Source: Herbidospora yilanensis
GTDB taxonomy: Bacteria > Actinomycetota > Actinomycetes > Streptosporangiales > Streptosporangiaceae
NCBI RefSeq assembly: GCF_001570565.1
Contig: NZ_BBXE01000043.1
Coordinates: 19,477 to 83,476 of the forward strand
Length of the DNA stretch: 64,000 bases
Direction of reading: 5' to 3'
The notes beneath the pieces are model-generated. The model did no database searches and had not been told where the DNA came from. It saw only the letters and a list, made by a program, of their open reading frames with translations. Made by a program: the position numbers and the translations under genes. This document shows, piece after piece, positions 34,576 through 41,025 of this stretch (within the stretch, counting starts at the first letter, position 1; each line of letters opens with the position of its first letter).

Positions 34576-34589
34576 GTGACGAAGGACCC
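34576..34589. promoter_or_regulatory. Candidate DosR-like box upstream of the PRTase-hydrolase gene
   Basis: GTGACGAAGGACCC matches 11 of 14 positions of the perfect palindrome GGGACCAAGGTCCC found at 63898-63911. It lies 25 bases upstream of the start codon; the other is 36 bases upstream of its gene. DosR/DevR proteins bind GGGACT-WW-AGTCCC-like dyads. Call rests on similarity and context. Confidence 0.4.
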
Positions 34590-34905
34590 CCTCTCATCAC
34601 CATCGGGCGTCAGGGAGCACGGTGGACAGGGTCGAAAGGCCCGGTTCGTGAACGGCCGAGTATCGAGACGCTGGTCAACGCGTCAAGCGGACCTGGTCGG
34701 TCGGGGTTCTAAGGCACAGGGAGATTGACCTGTCGGCCGTCGAAACAGTAAGTGGAGGCTCGGCGGTGGGCCCGGCCTTCACTGCGCATCGAAATCGAAT
34801 ATGTGACGGTGGGGGTCTGAGTTGCGTCCAGACCGCTGGATTCGGCTCACGACGAGGTGAACTGGGCTGATGCGCCATTCGCAGGACGGCGCACTTGCCA
34901 GGCTT
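34590..34905. other. Non-coding gap, probable left part of a decayed element
   Basis: About 316 bases between the fusion gene's upstream region and the toxin-antitoxin promoter. Base composition is less GC-rich than the surroundings and short frames are not conserved-looking. I see no gene, no tRNA and no clear copy of the tRNA-Leu 3' end that would mark an attachment site. Confidence 0.5.
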
Positions 34906-34921
34906 ATAACGTCCATGTTAT
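34906..34921. promoter_or_regulatory. Palindromic operator over the toxin-antitoxin promoter and start codon
   Basis: ATAAC at 34906-34910 and GTTAT at 34917-34921 form a perfect inverted repeat with a six-base spacer. TATAAC at 34905-34910 is a plausible -10 and ATG 34920 overlaps the right arm. The transcript would be nearly leaderless, and antitoxin binding would block both. AT-rich dyads of this kind are usual autoregulatory sites of HigBA-type operons. Confidence 0.6.
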
Positions 34922-35264
34922 GACTTGGGGAGAGGTGGAACTGGAGCCCGAGGTCGACAAGTGGTTCGACTCGCTCAGCCAGGATGATCAGGAGACGGCC
35001 GTCTTCTACGTCGACCTCCTGGTACAGCGGGGCGTGCTGCTCGGCGAGCCGTACACCAGGCAGTTGCACGGCAAGCTCCGGGAACTTCGCTTCCATCTCT
35101 CTCGCGAGGCAGTGCGGATCACCTACTGGATCGCCTCGGGCAGGAGGATCATCCTGCTCACGGTGTTCAAGAAACAGCGGATGCGCGAGGCCGGTGAGAT
35201 CGAGCGGGCGATGCGGGCCATGGAGCGGTGCATCGCCGAGGCGCACACTGCAGATGAGGAGTGA
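34920..35264 (+). CDS. HigB/RelE-type toxin (phage-derived Gp49-like)
   Basis: This 114-residue protein starts at ATG 34920. It has the Gp49/HigB-like pattern: VDKWFDSLSQDDQETAVFYV, YTRQLHGKLRELRFHLSREA, VRITYWIASGRRIILLTVFK then KKQRMREAGEIERAMRAM. These toxins are ribosome-dependent mRNA endonucleases. Arg and Lys residues in the last strand (FKKQ) correspond to the catalytic region. The antitoxin gene follows six bases downstream, toxin first as in HigBA. Confidence 0.85.
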   Translation: MTWGEVELEPEVDKWFDSLSQDDQETAVFYVDLLVQRGVLLGEPYTRQLHGKLRELRFHLSREAVRITYWIASGRRIILLTVFKKQRMREAGEIERAMRAMERCIAEAHTADEE

Positions 35265-35269
35265 GGGCC

Positions 35270-35569
35270 ATGGCGGAGCGCAGGGCGTGGGCTGACAAGC
35301 GTGCCGAGATCATGAGCCGTCCGGGTGCCGGTGCCGCTTATGAGGCCGCTCGTCTTCGGTTCGAGTTGGGAGAGGCGGTAAGACAGCGCCGCGAGGAACT
35401 GGGGCTCACGCAGGCGGAACTGGCTGAGCGGGCCGGCCTCAAGCAGCCCGCGGTCGCCCGCTTCGAGGCGGGAGGCACGATGCCCACCATCCCCATGCTG
35501 GAACGCCTCGCTGAGGCGCTCGAGGTGCGGCTCAACGTCCAATTCCAGCCACTCCGCCAGGCAAGCTGA
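35270..35569 (+). CDS. XRE-family antitoxin (HigA-like)
   Basis: This 99-residue protein starts at ATG 35270, eight bases after GAGGAG. GTG 35261, overlapping the toxin stop as GTGA, is an alternative. The helix-turn-helix is VRQRREELGLTQAELAERAG followed by LKQPAVARFEAGGTMPTIPM and LERLAEALEVRL. The N-terminal ~35 residues would bind the toxin. It probably represses its own operon through the dyad at 34906-34921. Confidence 0.87.
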   Translation: MAERRAWADKRAEIMSRPGAGAAYEAARLRFELGEAVRQRREELGLTQAELAERAGLKQPAVARFEAGGTMPTIPMLERLAEALEVRLNVQFQPLRQAS

Positions 35570-36073
35570 CCCAGCGCAAGGAAGCAGCTCACGCAGAGTG
35601 GAGGACTTCTGGTCGGGGCCCGGCTCGCGCGATCACATCACGCAGTTGTGCCCAGCGGCCGGAGGTTTTCGCCACGCGCTGTCGTTCGACCTCGGCTCCC
35701 GGCAGACGCTCGCGCACCTGACGCGGGGAATATCACGGGGCACACCACTGCTGCGGCCCTCGTTCTGGCAGCCATAGATCAGGTCCCCACTGTTTGAGCC
35801 GGTTGCGTCGAGGCGGCGGGCGACATCACGCCGTACCAAGCGATGCCGGAATTCCAGGGTGCCCTCATCGTCAGGACGTTCCCTCCGCCAACTGTCAACC
35901 TGGCGGCAGAGGTTGTCACGTTCCCTCGTACTGAATGCGCCTGCATCGCCTCTCCGTGGCCATTGCCCTAGGCGGGCGCATGCCCATTGACGGCTTTAGC
36001 GGCGACGCCGACGAAGTAAGGCAGCCCTGGAACAGCAACTCCGACGGCTGCCCGCGCGCCTCAAGTCCGGTCA
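35570..36073. other. Degenerate non-coding stretch next to the recombinase remnant
   Basis: About 500 bases with frames broken by stops, lower GC than the flanks and no ribosome site leading a long frame. On the minus strand 35720-35839 encodes VRRDVARRLDATGSNSGDL, which reads like the start of a small actinomycete protein that then loses frame. On the plus strand 36010-36070 encodes LRRLPARLKSG-like sequence, possibly more of the recombinase. I treat this as decayed mobile DNA. Confidence 0.45.
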
Positions 36074-36238
36074 CTGGACCGCGACGGCCTGGCTGCTGCT
36101 CTGAAGGACCCCGGGGGGATGGTGGACGTCCTCGGCCGCGCCGAACTGGCAGACAAGACCAAGATCTACGGCCACCTCGGCCTGACGTTTGACTTACCAC
36201 TCGGGACAAAACGAAGTCCTGGTCGCCTCTTCGGCTGA
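36074..36238 (+). pseudogene. C-terminal remnant of a serine-recombinase-type protein
   Basis: Fifty-four codons are open from 36074 to TGA 36236-36238: LDRDGLAAALKDPGGMVDVL, GRAELADKTKIYGHLGLTFD, then LPLGTK. The AELADK-IY-LGL-pattern is what I recognise from the C-terminal end of actinomycete recombinase-family proteins. The frame upstream is interrupted and no catalytic N-terminal domain is present. The remnant lies 28 bases from the 3' end of tRNA-Leu, the expected place for an integrated element. Confidence 0.55.
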
Positions 36239-36265
36239 CCAGGACTCCATGGGGTTACGGTTTGT

Positions 36266-36350
36266 GTCCGAGGGGGGACTTGAACCCCCATGCCCATCAC
36301 TGGGCACTAGCACCTCAAGCTAGCGCGTCTGCCTATTCCGCCACCCGGAC
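36266..36350 (-). tRNA. tRNA-Leu (anticodon GAG)
   Basis: Reading the minus strand, the acceptor GTCCGGG pairs with CTCGGAC. The D arm contains GGCGGAATAGGCAGAC, the anticodon arm is CTAGC-TTGAGGT-GCTAG, the long class II variable arm is GTGCCCAGTGATGGGCAT and the T arm has GGGTTCAAGTCCC. Loop position 34-36 reads GAG. The CCA end is not encoded. The 3' end faces the decayed element. Confidence 0.95.
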
Positions 36351-36481
36351 CGGTGACCCACACACGGAACGTCTTCCCCGCGTCGGCTGTTAAAGGTTAG
36401 CACTCCCGGCCGCGTGGTTCATCCCGAGATCCAACCGGCAGGATGGGACGCGCAAGCCGAACCACGCTCTGGAGGAACGCC

Positions 36482-37780
36482 ATGACCGCCGTCACCGGCG
36501 AGAACGACGTCGTCACCCTGTGCCAGGAACTCATCCGCATCGACTCCACGAACGCGGGCGACAACCGCGGGCCGGGGGAACGTGAGGCGGCGGAGTACGT
36601 AGCGGCAAAGCTGGACGAGGTCGGGATCGAGGCCACGATCCTGGAAAGCGATCACAAGCGGGCGAACGTCATCGCCCGGATCGAGGGCACCAACCCCGAC
36701 CGTGAAGGTCTGATCCTCCACGGCCACCTCGACGTCGTCCCGTTCCGCGCCGAGGACTGGCGGCATCATCCCCTGTCGGGGGAGATCGCCGACGGGTGCG
36801 TCTGGGGGCGGGGGGCGGTGGACATGAAGGACATGGACGCCATGATCCTCGCCACCGTCCGCAAGCGGCTCAGGGAGGGGCGCCGGCCCGAGCGGGACGT
36901 CGTCCTCATCTTCACCGCCGACGAGGAGGCCGGCGGGAGCTATGGCGCGCAGTGGCTCGTCGACAACCATCCGCACCTCTTCGAGGGGGCCACCGAGGCC
37001 ATCGGTGAGGTGGGCGGGTTCAGTGTCACCCTGGCCGAGGACAAGCGGCTCTATCTCATCGAGGCCGCGGAGAAGGGCATCGCCTGGATGAAGCTGACCG
37101 CCACGGGGCGGGCCGGGCACGGGTCGATGCTCAACCAGGAGAACGCCATCACCGAGCTCTCGGAGGCGCTCGCGCGGCTGGGGCGTTACGAGTGGCCGAT
37201 CCGGATCACCCCCACGGTCAGGTCGTTCTTCAAGGAGGCCTTCGACATCGAGATCGAGGCCGAGAGCGCCGAGGCGGCCGTGGCCAAGCTCGGGCCGCTC
37301 GCGCGCATGGTCGGCGCGACGCTGCGAAACACGACCAACCCGACGATGCTGGAGTCGGGATACAAGGCCAACGTCATCCCTCAGACCGCGACCGCCCGGG
37401 TCGACGGCCGCTTCCTGCCCGGCCAGGAGGAGGAGTTCTTCCAAACCGTGGACGAGCTCCTCGGGCCCAACGTCACGCGCGAGTTCGACTACCACGACAT
37501 CGCCGTCGAGACCTCGTTCGACGGGCGGCTGGTCAAGGCCATGGCCGACGCGCTCGAACTGGAGGACCCGGGTGCGAAGGCCGTGCCCTACATGCTCTCC
37601 GGCGGCACCGACCTCAAGGCGTTCACCCGGCTGGGAATTCGCGGATTCGGGTTCGCTCCGCTGAAGTTGCCCGCTGACCTGGACTTCTCTGGGATGTTCC
37701 ATGGCGTGGACGAGAGGGTGCCGGTCGATTCGCTCCAGTTTGGGGTGCGGGTGCTTGATCGGTTCCTGGACTTCTCCTGA
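36482..37780 (+). CDS. M20-family metallopeptidase
   Basis: This 432-residue di-zinc hydrolase starts at ATG 36482 with GGAGG about six bases upstream. Metal ligands and catalytic residues are in LHGHLDVVPF (His, Asp), WGRGAVDMKDMDA (Asp), FTADEEAGG (Glu-Glu) and near the end SGGTDLKAF and FSGMFHGVDERVPVD (His). The dimerisation domain includes ATGRAGHGSMLNQENAI. Family members cleave dipeptides, N-acyl amino acids or carnosine-like substrates. In streptomycetes a gene of this family lies near chaplin and DUF5703 genes, as here. Confidence 0.92.
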   Translation: MTAVTGENDVVTLCQELIRIDSTNAGDNRGPGEREAAEYVAAKLDEVGIEATILESDHKRANVIARIEGTNPDREGLILHGHLDVVPFRAEDWRHHPLSGEIADGCVWGRGAVDMKDMDAMILATVRKRLREGRRPERDVVLIFTADEEAGGSYGAQWLVDNHPHLFEGATEAIGEVGGFSVTLAEDKRLYLIEAAEKGIAWMKLTATGRAGHGSMLNQENAITELSEALARLGRYEWPIRITPTVRSFFKEAFDIEIEAESAEAAVAKLGPLARMVGATLRNTTNPTMLESGYKANVIPQTATARVDGRFLPGQEEEFFQTVDELLGPNVTREFDYHDIAVETSFDGRLVKAMADALELEDPGAKAVPYMLSGGTDLKAFTRLGIRGFGFAPLKLPADLDFSGMFHGVDERVPVDSLQFGVRVLDRFLDFS

Positions 37781-37788
37781 GTAACGGG

Positions 37789-37816
37789 TTGCGATCACTT
37801 GGTGTGCCTGTAAAGT
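37789..37816 (+). promoter_or_regulatory. Sigma-70-type promoter upstream of the chaplin neighbour
   Basis: TTGCGA at 37789-37794 and TAAAGT at 37811-37816 are spaced by 16 bases. The -35 begins nine bases after the M20 stop codon, so the next gene has its own promoter and a leader of about 50 bases. A GC-rich segment, CTCCCCGTTGAGGGG, follows immediately and can fold as a short hairpin. Confidence 0.5.
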
Positions 37817-37874
37817 TACTCCCCGTTGAGGGGTTGATCCGCACTGGGCGGCTCGACGGCACCTGGGAGGTCGC

Positions 37875-38414
37875 GTGTTCCGCATGCCGAGTGTTCAGCG
37901 AGGGGCGTTCGCGCCCGTCGTTGACCGGCATGAGGGCGCGGCCGTCCCGGCCGGGAGCCGGGAAGCTCGGATGGCGCGGTTCGCGGCCGGTTCCCGGCTG
38001 AGTCGCCTTTTGGTCGTCGGTGGTCTGATCGCCGTCGGCTGGGTGCTCGGAGTGGTCTTCGGGTTCGCCGGTGAGGCACACGCCTCCACCGGCACCGTCC
38101 CCTCACCTGTCGTCGCCGGGTCGGTGCAGGTCGCCGACGGGTTCCCCACGGCGGGCGACGCGCAGGCCATGGCCGGGCGCAACGTCGACGGGCTCACCAG
38201 CTCGTCCACGCCGGTCGCGCCTCCACCCGCCTCCGCCGAACACTCTCAGGGCAACGGGCTCGTTCCCCAGAACGGCGGCGGTTCCATCCTTTTCGGGGAT
38301 GTCGCTCGGTCATTCTCCGGCCCGCGGCCCGCGGCCCTGCCTGTTCCCATGGCGGCCGTGCTTCCCCCGGTCGTCCGCACAGCGGCGGACGACCCATCTT
38401 TCTCCCCTGACTGA
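37875..38414 (+). CDS. Membrane-anchored Pro/Ser-rich exported protein beside the chaplin gene
   Basis: This 179-residue protein starts at GTG 37875 with GGGAGG at 37865-37870; ATG 37971 is an alternative that removes 32 residues. One hydrophobic segment (LLVVGGLIAVGWVLGVVFGF) ends at GEAHAST, either signal peptide or anchor. The remainder is low-complexity Pro/Ala/Ser with no Cys. It is on the same strand as, and 188 bases before, the chaplin gene. A surface role is likely from context; no family is recognised. Confidence 0.65.
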   Translation: MFRMPSVQRGAFAPVVDRHEGAAVPAGSREARMARFAAGSRLSRLLVVGGLIAVGWVLGVVFGFAGEAHASTGTVPSPVVAGSVQVADGFPTAGDAQAMAGRNVDGLTSSSTPVAPPPASAEHSQGNGLVPQNGGGSILFGDVARSFSGPRPAALPVPMAAVLPPVVRTAADDPSFSPD

Positions 38415-38602
38415 TCCCGCGACCCGGTGGTCGGTCTCGCCTGAGCCCTGGCTCTTCCCCGCCAGGCAGGCATCTCTTTCTCCGCGCGGAAGTCGCGGAA
38501 TTCGCCAATCCTCGTGACGCTCCATGGCACCGCTGTGCCTTCGGCCTGGAGTTCTTCTGTCACGAGTTGTCAGGTACCCCCAGAACAAATGGAGTTTTCA
38601 TC

Positions 38603-40522
38603 ATGCGAACGTGGGCGAAGGGCTCTGCCCCCGCGGCTCTCCTCGCGGCCGGCGTCATGGCCCTCGGCACGGGGACCGCTGTCGCCGACACCGACGGCCA
38701 GAGCTCGATCGGTGGCGGCAACCAGGTCAACCTGCCGGTGTCCCTCCCGATCGACCTGAGCGGCAACGCCGTCGGGGTCGCGGGCGGCTCGACCGCCACG
38801 TCGAAGGGCGGCGCGTCCGTCGACAACAGCGGCACCTCTGGTAAGGGCATCCAGGGCAACACCTCCGGCAAGAGCAGCGTCCTGGGCGGAAACCAGGTGA
38901 ACGCGCCGGTCAGCGCGCCGATCAACGCCTGCGGCAACGCGATCGCGCTGTTCGGCAACTCCGACGCCGGGTGCAAGGGCGGCTCCGAGGTCAAGACCTC
39001 CGGCCACGGCGGCGCCGGCAAGAACACCACCAACGGCGACCACAGCCTGCTGGGCGGCAACCAGGTCACGGCGCCGATCAGCGCCCCCATCAACGCCTGC
39101 GGCAACGCGGTGGCCATCTTCGGCGACGCGGTCGCGGGCTGCAAGGGCGGCTCGACCGTCAAGAACACCGGCGCCGGGCCCGGCGGCAACTCCACGTCCG
39201 GTCGTTCCGCCGCGCTCGGCGGCAACCAGGTCATCGCGCCGGTCAGCGCGCCGATCAACGTCTGCGGCGTCACCGTCGCGGTCTTCGGTGACGCGTTCTC
39301 GGGCTGCAAGGGCGGCTCGACCTCGACCAACGGCGACCCCGGTCCGAAATACCAGCACGGTCCCGGCAAGCCCGGCTCGACCGGCAACGACACCGACGGC
39401 CGGTTCGGCGCCGGCAGCGGCAACCAGGTGATCGCCCCGGTCAACCTGCCCGTCAACGTCTGCGGCAACGCCATCGGGGGCGCGCTGGCCGGATGCAAGG
39501 GCGGCTCCGAGGCGGTCAACACCACGCCCGGCACCGGCGCCGGCGGCAACACCACCGACGGCCGTTCCGGGGTCGTCTCGGGCAACCAGGTCGTGGCGCC
39601 GATCACCGCGCCGATCAACATCTGCGGCAACGCGGTCGCCCTGTTCGGCGAGGCCTTCGCCGGGTGCAAGGGCGGGGCCACCGCCAAGAACGGCGGCAAG
39701 GGCGCCGGGGGCAACACCACTTCGGGCCGGTCGGGCGTCGTCGCGGGCAACCAGGTCATCGCGCCGATCACCGCGCCGATCAACGCGTGCGGCAACGCCG
39801 TCGCGGCGGCGGGCGGGGCCGAGGCCCACTGCACTGGCGAGGTCTCCGCCGAGGGCGGGCCCGGCGGCGGTGGCAACAGGACCAACGGCAAGTCCGGCGT
39901 GCTCGCCGGGAACCAGATCATCGCGCCGATCACGGCGCCGATCAACGCGTGCGGCAACGCGGTCGCCGGGCTGGGCGACGCCGCCGCCGGGTGCCTCGGG
40001 GGCAGCCGCGTCGGCCGTTCGGTCAACCACACCACCGGCGACGGTTACGACAACCTGACCCAGAGCTGGGGCAAGGTCGACGCGGCCGAGACCTCCGGCC
40101 CGCTGCCCGCCCTGCCGGCGATGAGCTCGGCCCGTCAGCTCACCAAGATGAGCGCCGCCGGTCTGCCGCTGGTCGGCGACCTGCCCGGCATGCTCGGCCT
40201 CCCGGCGCTGCCGGGTCTGCCCGGCGCTCCTGCCGTGCCGGCCGCCGCGGGTGGCAAGAAGGCTCCCGCCAAGAACGCGCAGGCCAGCCCGCTGGCCCCG
40301 GTCACCGGTGCGGCCCAGGGCCTGCCGGTCGCGGGTTCGCTCGGTTCGGCCGCCTCGGCCCTGCCCGTCGGCGGGCTCGGCCTGATGAGCGCCGCCCAGC
40401 CCGACTCGATCACCGGGATGAACTCGGGTTCGCTGGCCGCTCTGCTGCTGGGCGCCATGTTCGCCGCCTCGGCCACCCTGTTCGCCGGCGCCCGCCGCCT
40501 GCGCTTCGGCCGCCGCAAGTAA
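38603..40522 (+). CDS. Multi-domain chaplin with eight chaplin repeats and C-terminal membrane anchor
   Basis: This 639-residue protein starts at ATG 38603 with GGAG at 38591-38594. A signal peptide ends at AVA-DTDGQ. Eight chaplin domains follow between about residues 35 and 475, each built on GNQV-x-AP-x3-P-x-N. Domains 2-8 hold the conserved Cys pair (e.g. INACGN and AGCKGG); domain 1 lacks both Cys. Linkers are Gly/Asn/Ser/Thr rich. A ~100-residue Pro/Leu/Gly segment leads to a hydrophobic helix and RRLRFGRRK tail. A sorting signal is not canonical: DSITG replaces LAXTG. Chaplins assemble amyloid-like hydrophobic sheaths on aerial structures; Streptomyces long chaplins have only two domains. 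Confidence 0.9.
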   Translation: MRTWAKGSAPAALLAAGVMALGTGTAVADTDGQSSIGGGNQVNLPVSLPIDLSGNAVGVAGGSTATSKGGASVDNSGTSGKGIQGNTSGKSSVLGGNQVNAPVSAPINACGNAIALFGNSDAGCKGGSEVKTSGHGGAGKNTTNGDHSLLGGNQVTAPISAPINACGNAVAIFGDAVAGCKGGSTVKNTGAGPGGNSTSGRSAALGGNQVIAPVSAPINVCGVTVAVFGDAFSGCKGGSTSTNGDPGPKYQHGPGKPGSTGNDTDGRFGAGSGNQVIAPVNLPVNVCGNAIGGALAGCKGGSEAVNTTPGTGAGGNTTDGRSGVVSGNQVVAPITAPINICGNAVALFGEAFAGCKGGATAKNGGKGAGGNTTSGRSGVVAGNQVIAPITAPINACGNAVAAAGGAEAHCTGEVSAEGGPGGGGNRTNGKSGVLAGNQIIAPITAPINACGNAVAGLGDAAAGCLGGSRVGRSVNHTTGDGYDNLTQSWGKVDAAETSGPLPALPAMSSARQLTKMSAAGLPLVGDLPGMLGLPALPGLPGAPAVPAAAGGKKAPAKNAQASPLAPVTGAAQGLPVAGSLGSAASALPVGGLGLMSAAQPDSITGMNSGSLAALLLGAMFAASATLFAGARRLRFGRRK

Positions 40523-40601
40523 GACGTGCCGTCGCCGTCAGGCGGCGAGTCGATTAGGTGTCTCCCCCGGCCGGGCGGTTCCCGCTGGGGGAGGCGGGAA
40601 A

Positions 40602-40642
40602 GCTTTGCCCGTCTCGGGGGCGCGGCCCGGGGCGGGCAAAGC
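40602..40642. terminator. Bidirectional hairpin between chaplin and DUF5703 genes
   Basis: GCTTTGCCCG at 40602-40611 pairs perfectly with CGGGCAAAGC at 40633-40642 around a GC-rich 21-base loop. It lies between convergent genes, 80 bases after the chaplin stop and 6 bases before the DUF5703 stop. No long U-run follows, as is usual in high-GC actinobacteria. Confidence 0.7.
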
Positions 40643-40647
40643 CATGT

Positions 40648-40833
40648 TTAAAGGGTGCTGACCGCGCGTATGATCTTCCGTCGCAGCCAGACCCTGCGGC
40701 TGCCGTCGGAATAGAGGCGCAGACGGTGGAGTTCCCAATGGCCGTATTCGGCATGTTCCGTCAGGAGTTGACGAGCCGCTTCACGTGAGGTTCCGCGTGG
40801 AAGGAAGAGCTCCATGTAGGAGTAGTCGAGCAC
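40648..40833 (-). CDS. DUF5703 small protein
   Basis: This 61-residue protein starts at GTG 40833. It matches DUF5703 almost end to end: YSYMELFLPRGTSREAARQL then LTEHAEYGHWELHRLRLYSD and SRRVWLRRKIIR. The family is small, basic, cytosolic, widespread in actinomycetes and of unknown function. It is convergent with the chaplin gene and divergent from topA. Confidence 0.85.
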   Translation of the reverse strand: MLDYSYMELFLPRGTSREAARQLLTEHAEYGHWELHRLRLYSDGSRRVWLRRKIIRAVSTL

Positions 40834-41025
40834 AGCGATTAGTCTCCCGTTGGGGACGGTGGAGTCCGATGGGCTCTATTCTGCGTCCTCGTGGGATAAC
40901 GGGTCCAGGTGGTTACAGACCGGGGCCCACCCGGGTAGCCCGAGGGGGAGGGCCGCTCGTGACGGGTTACCGTGAAAGGCCCACACCGACGGGGAAAAGC
41001 AGCGAACAGCGAGGTAGGTAGCAGC

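Noticed and set aside
38860..40010. Regularly spaced repeats that might suggest a CRISPR-like array
   Set aside because: They are in frame and encode chaplin domains with codon-level variation; spacers are coding linkers.
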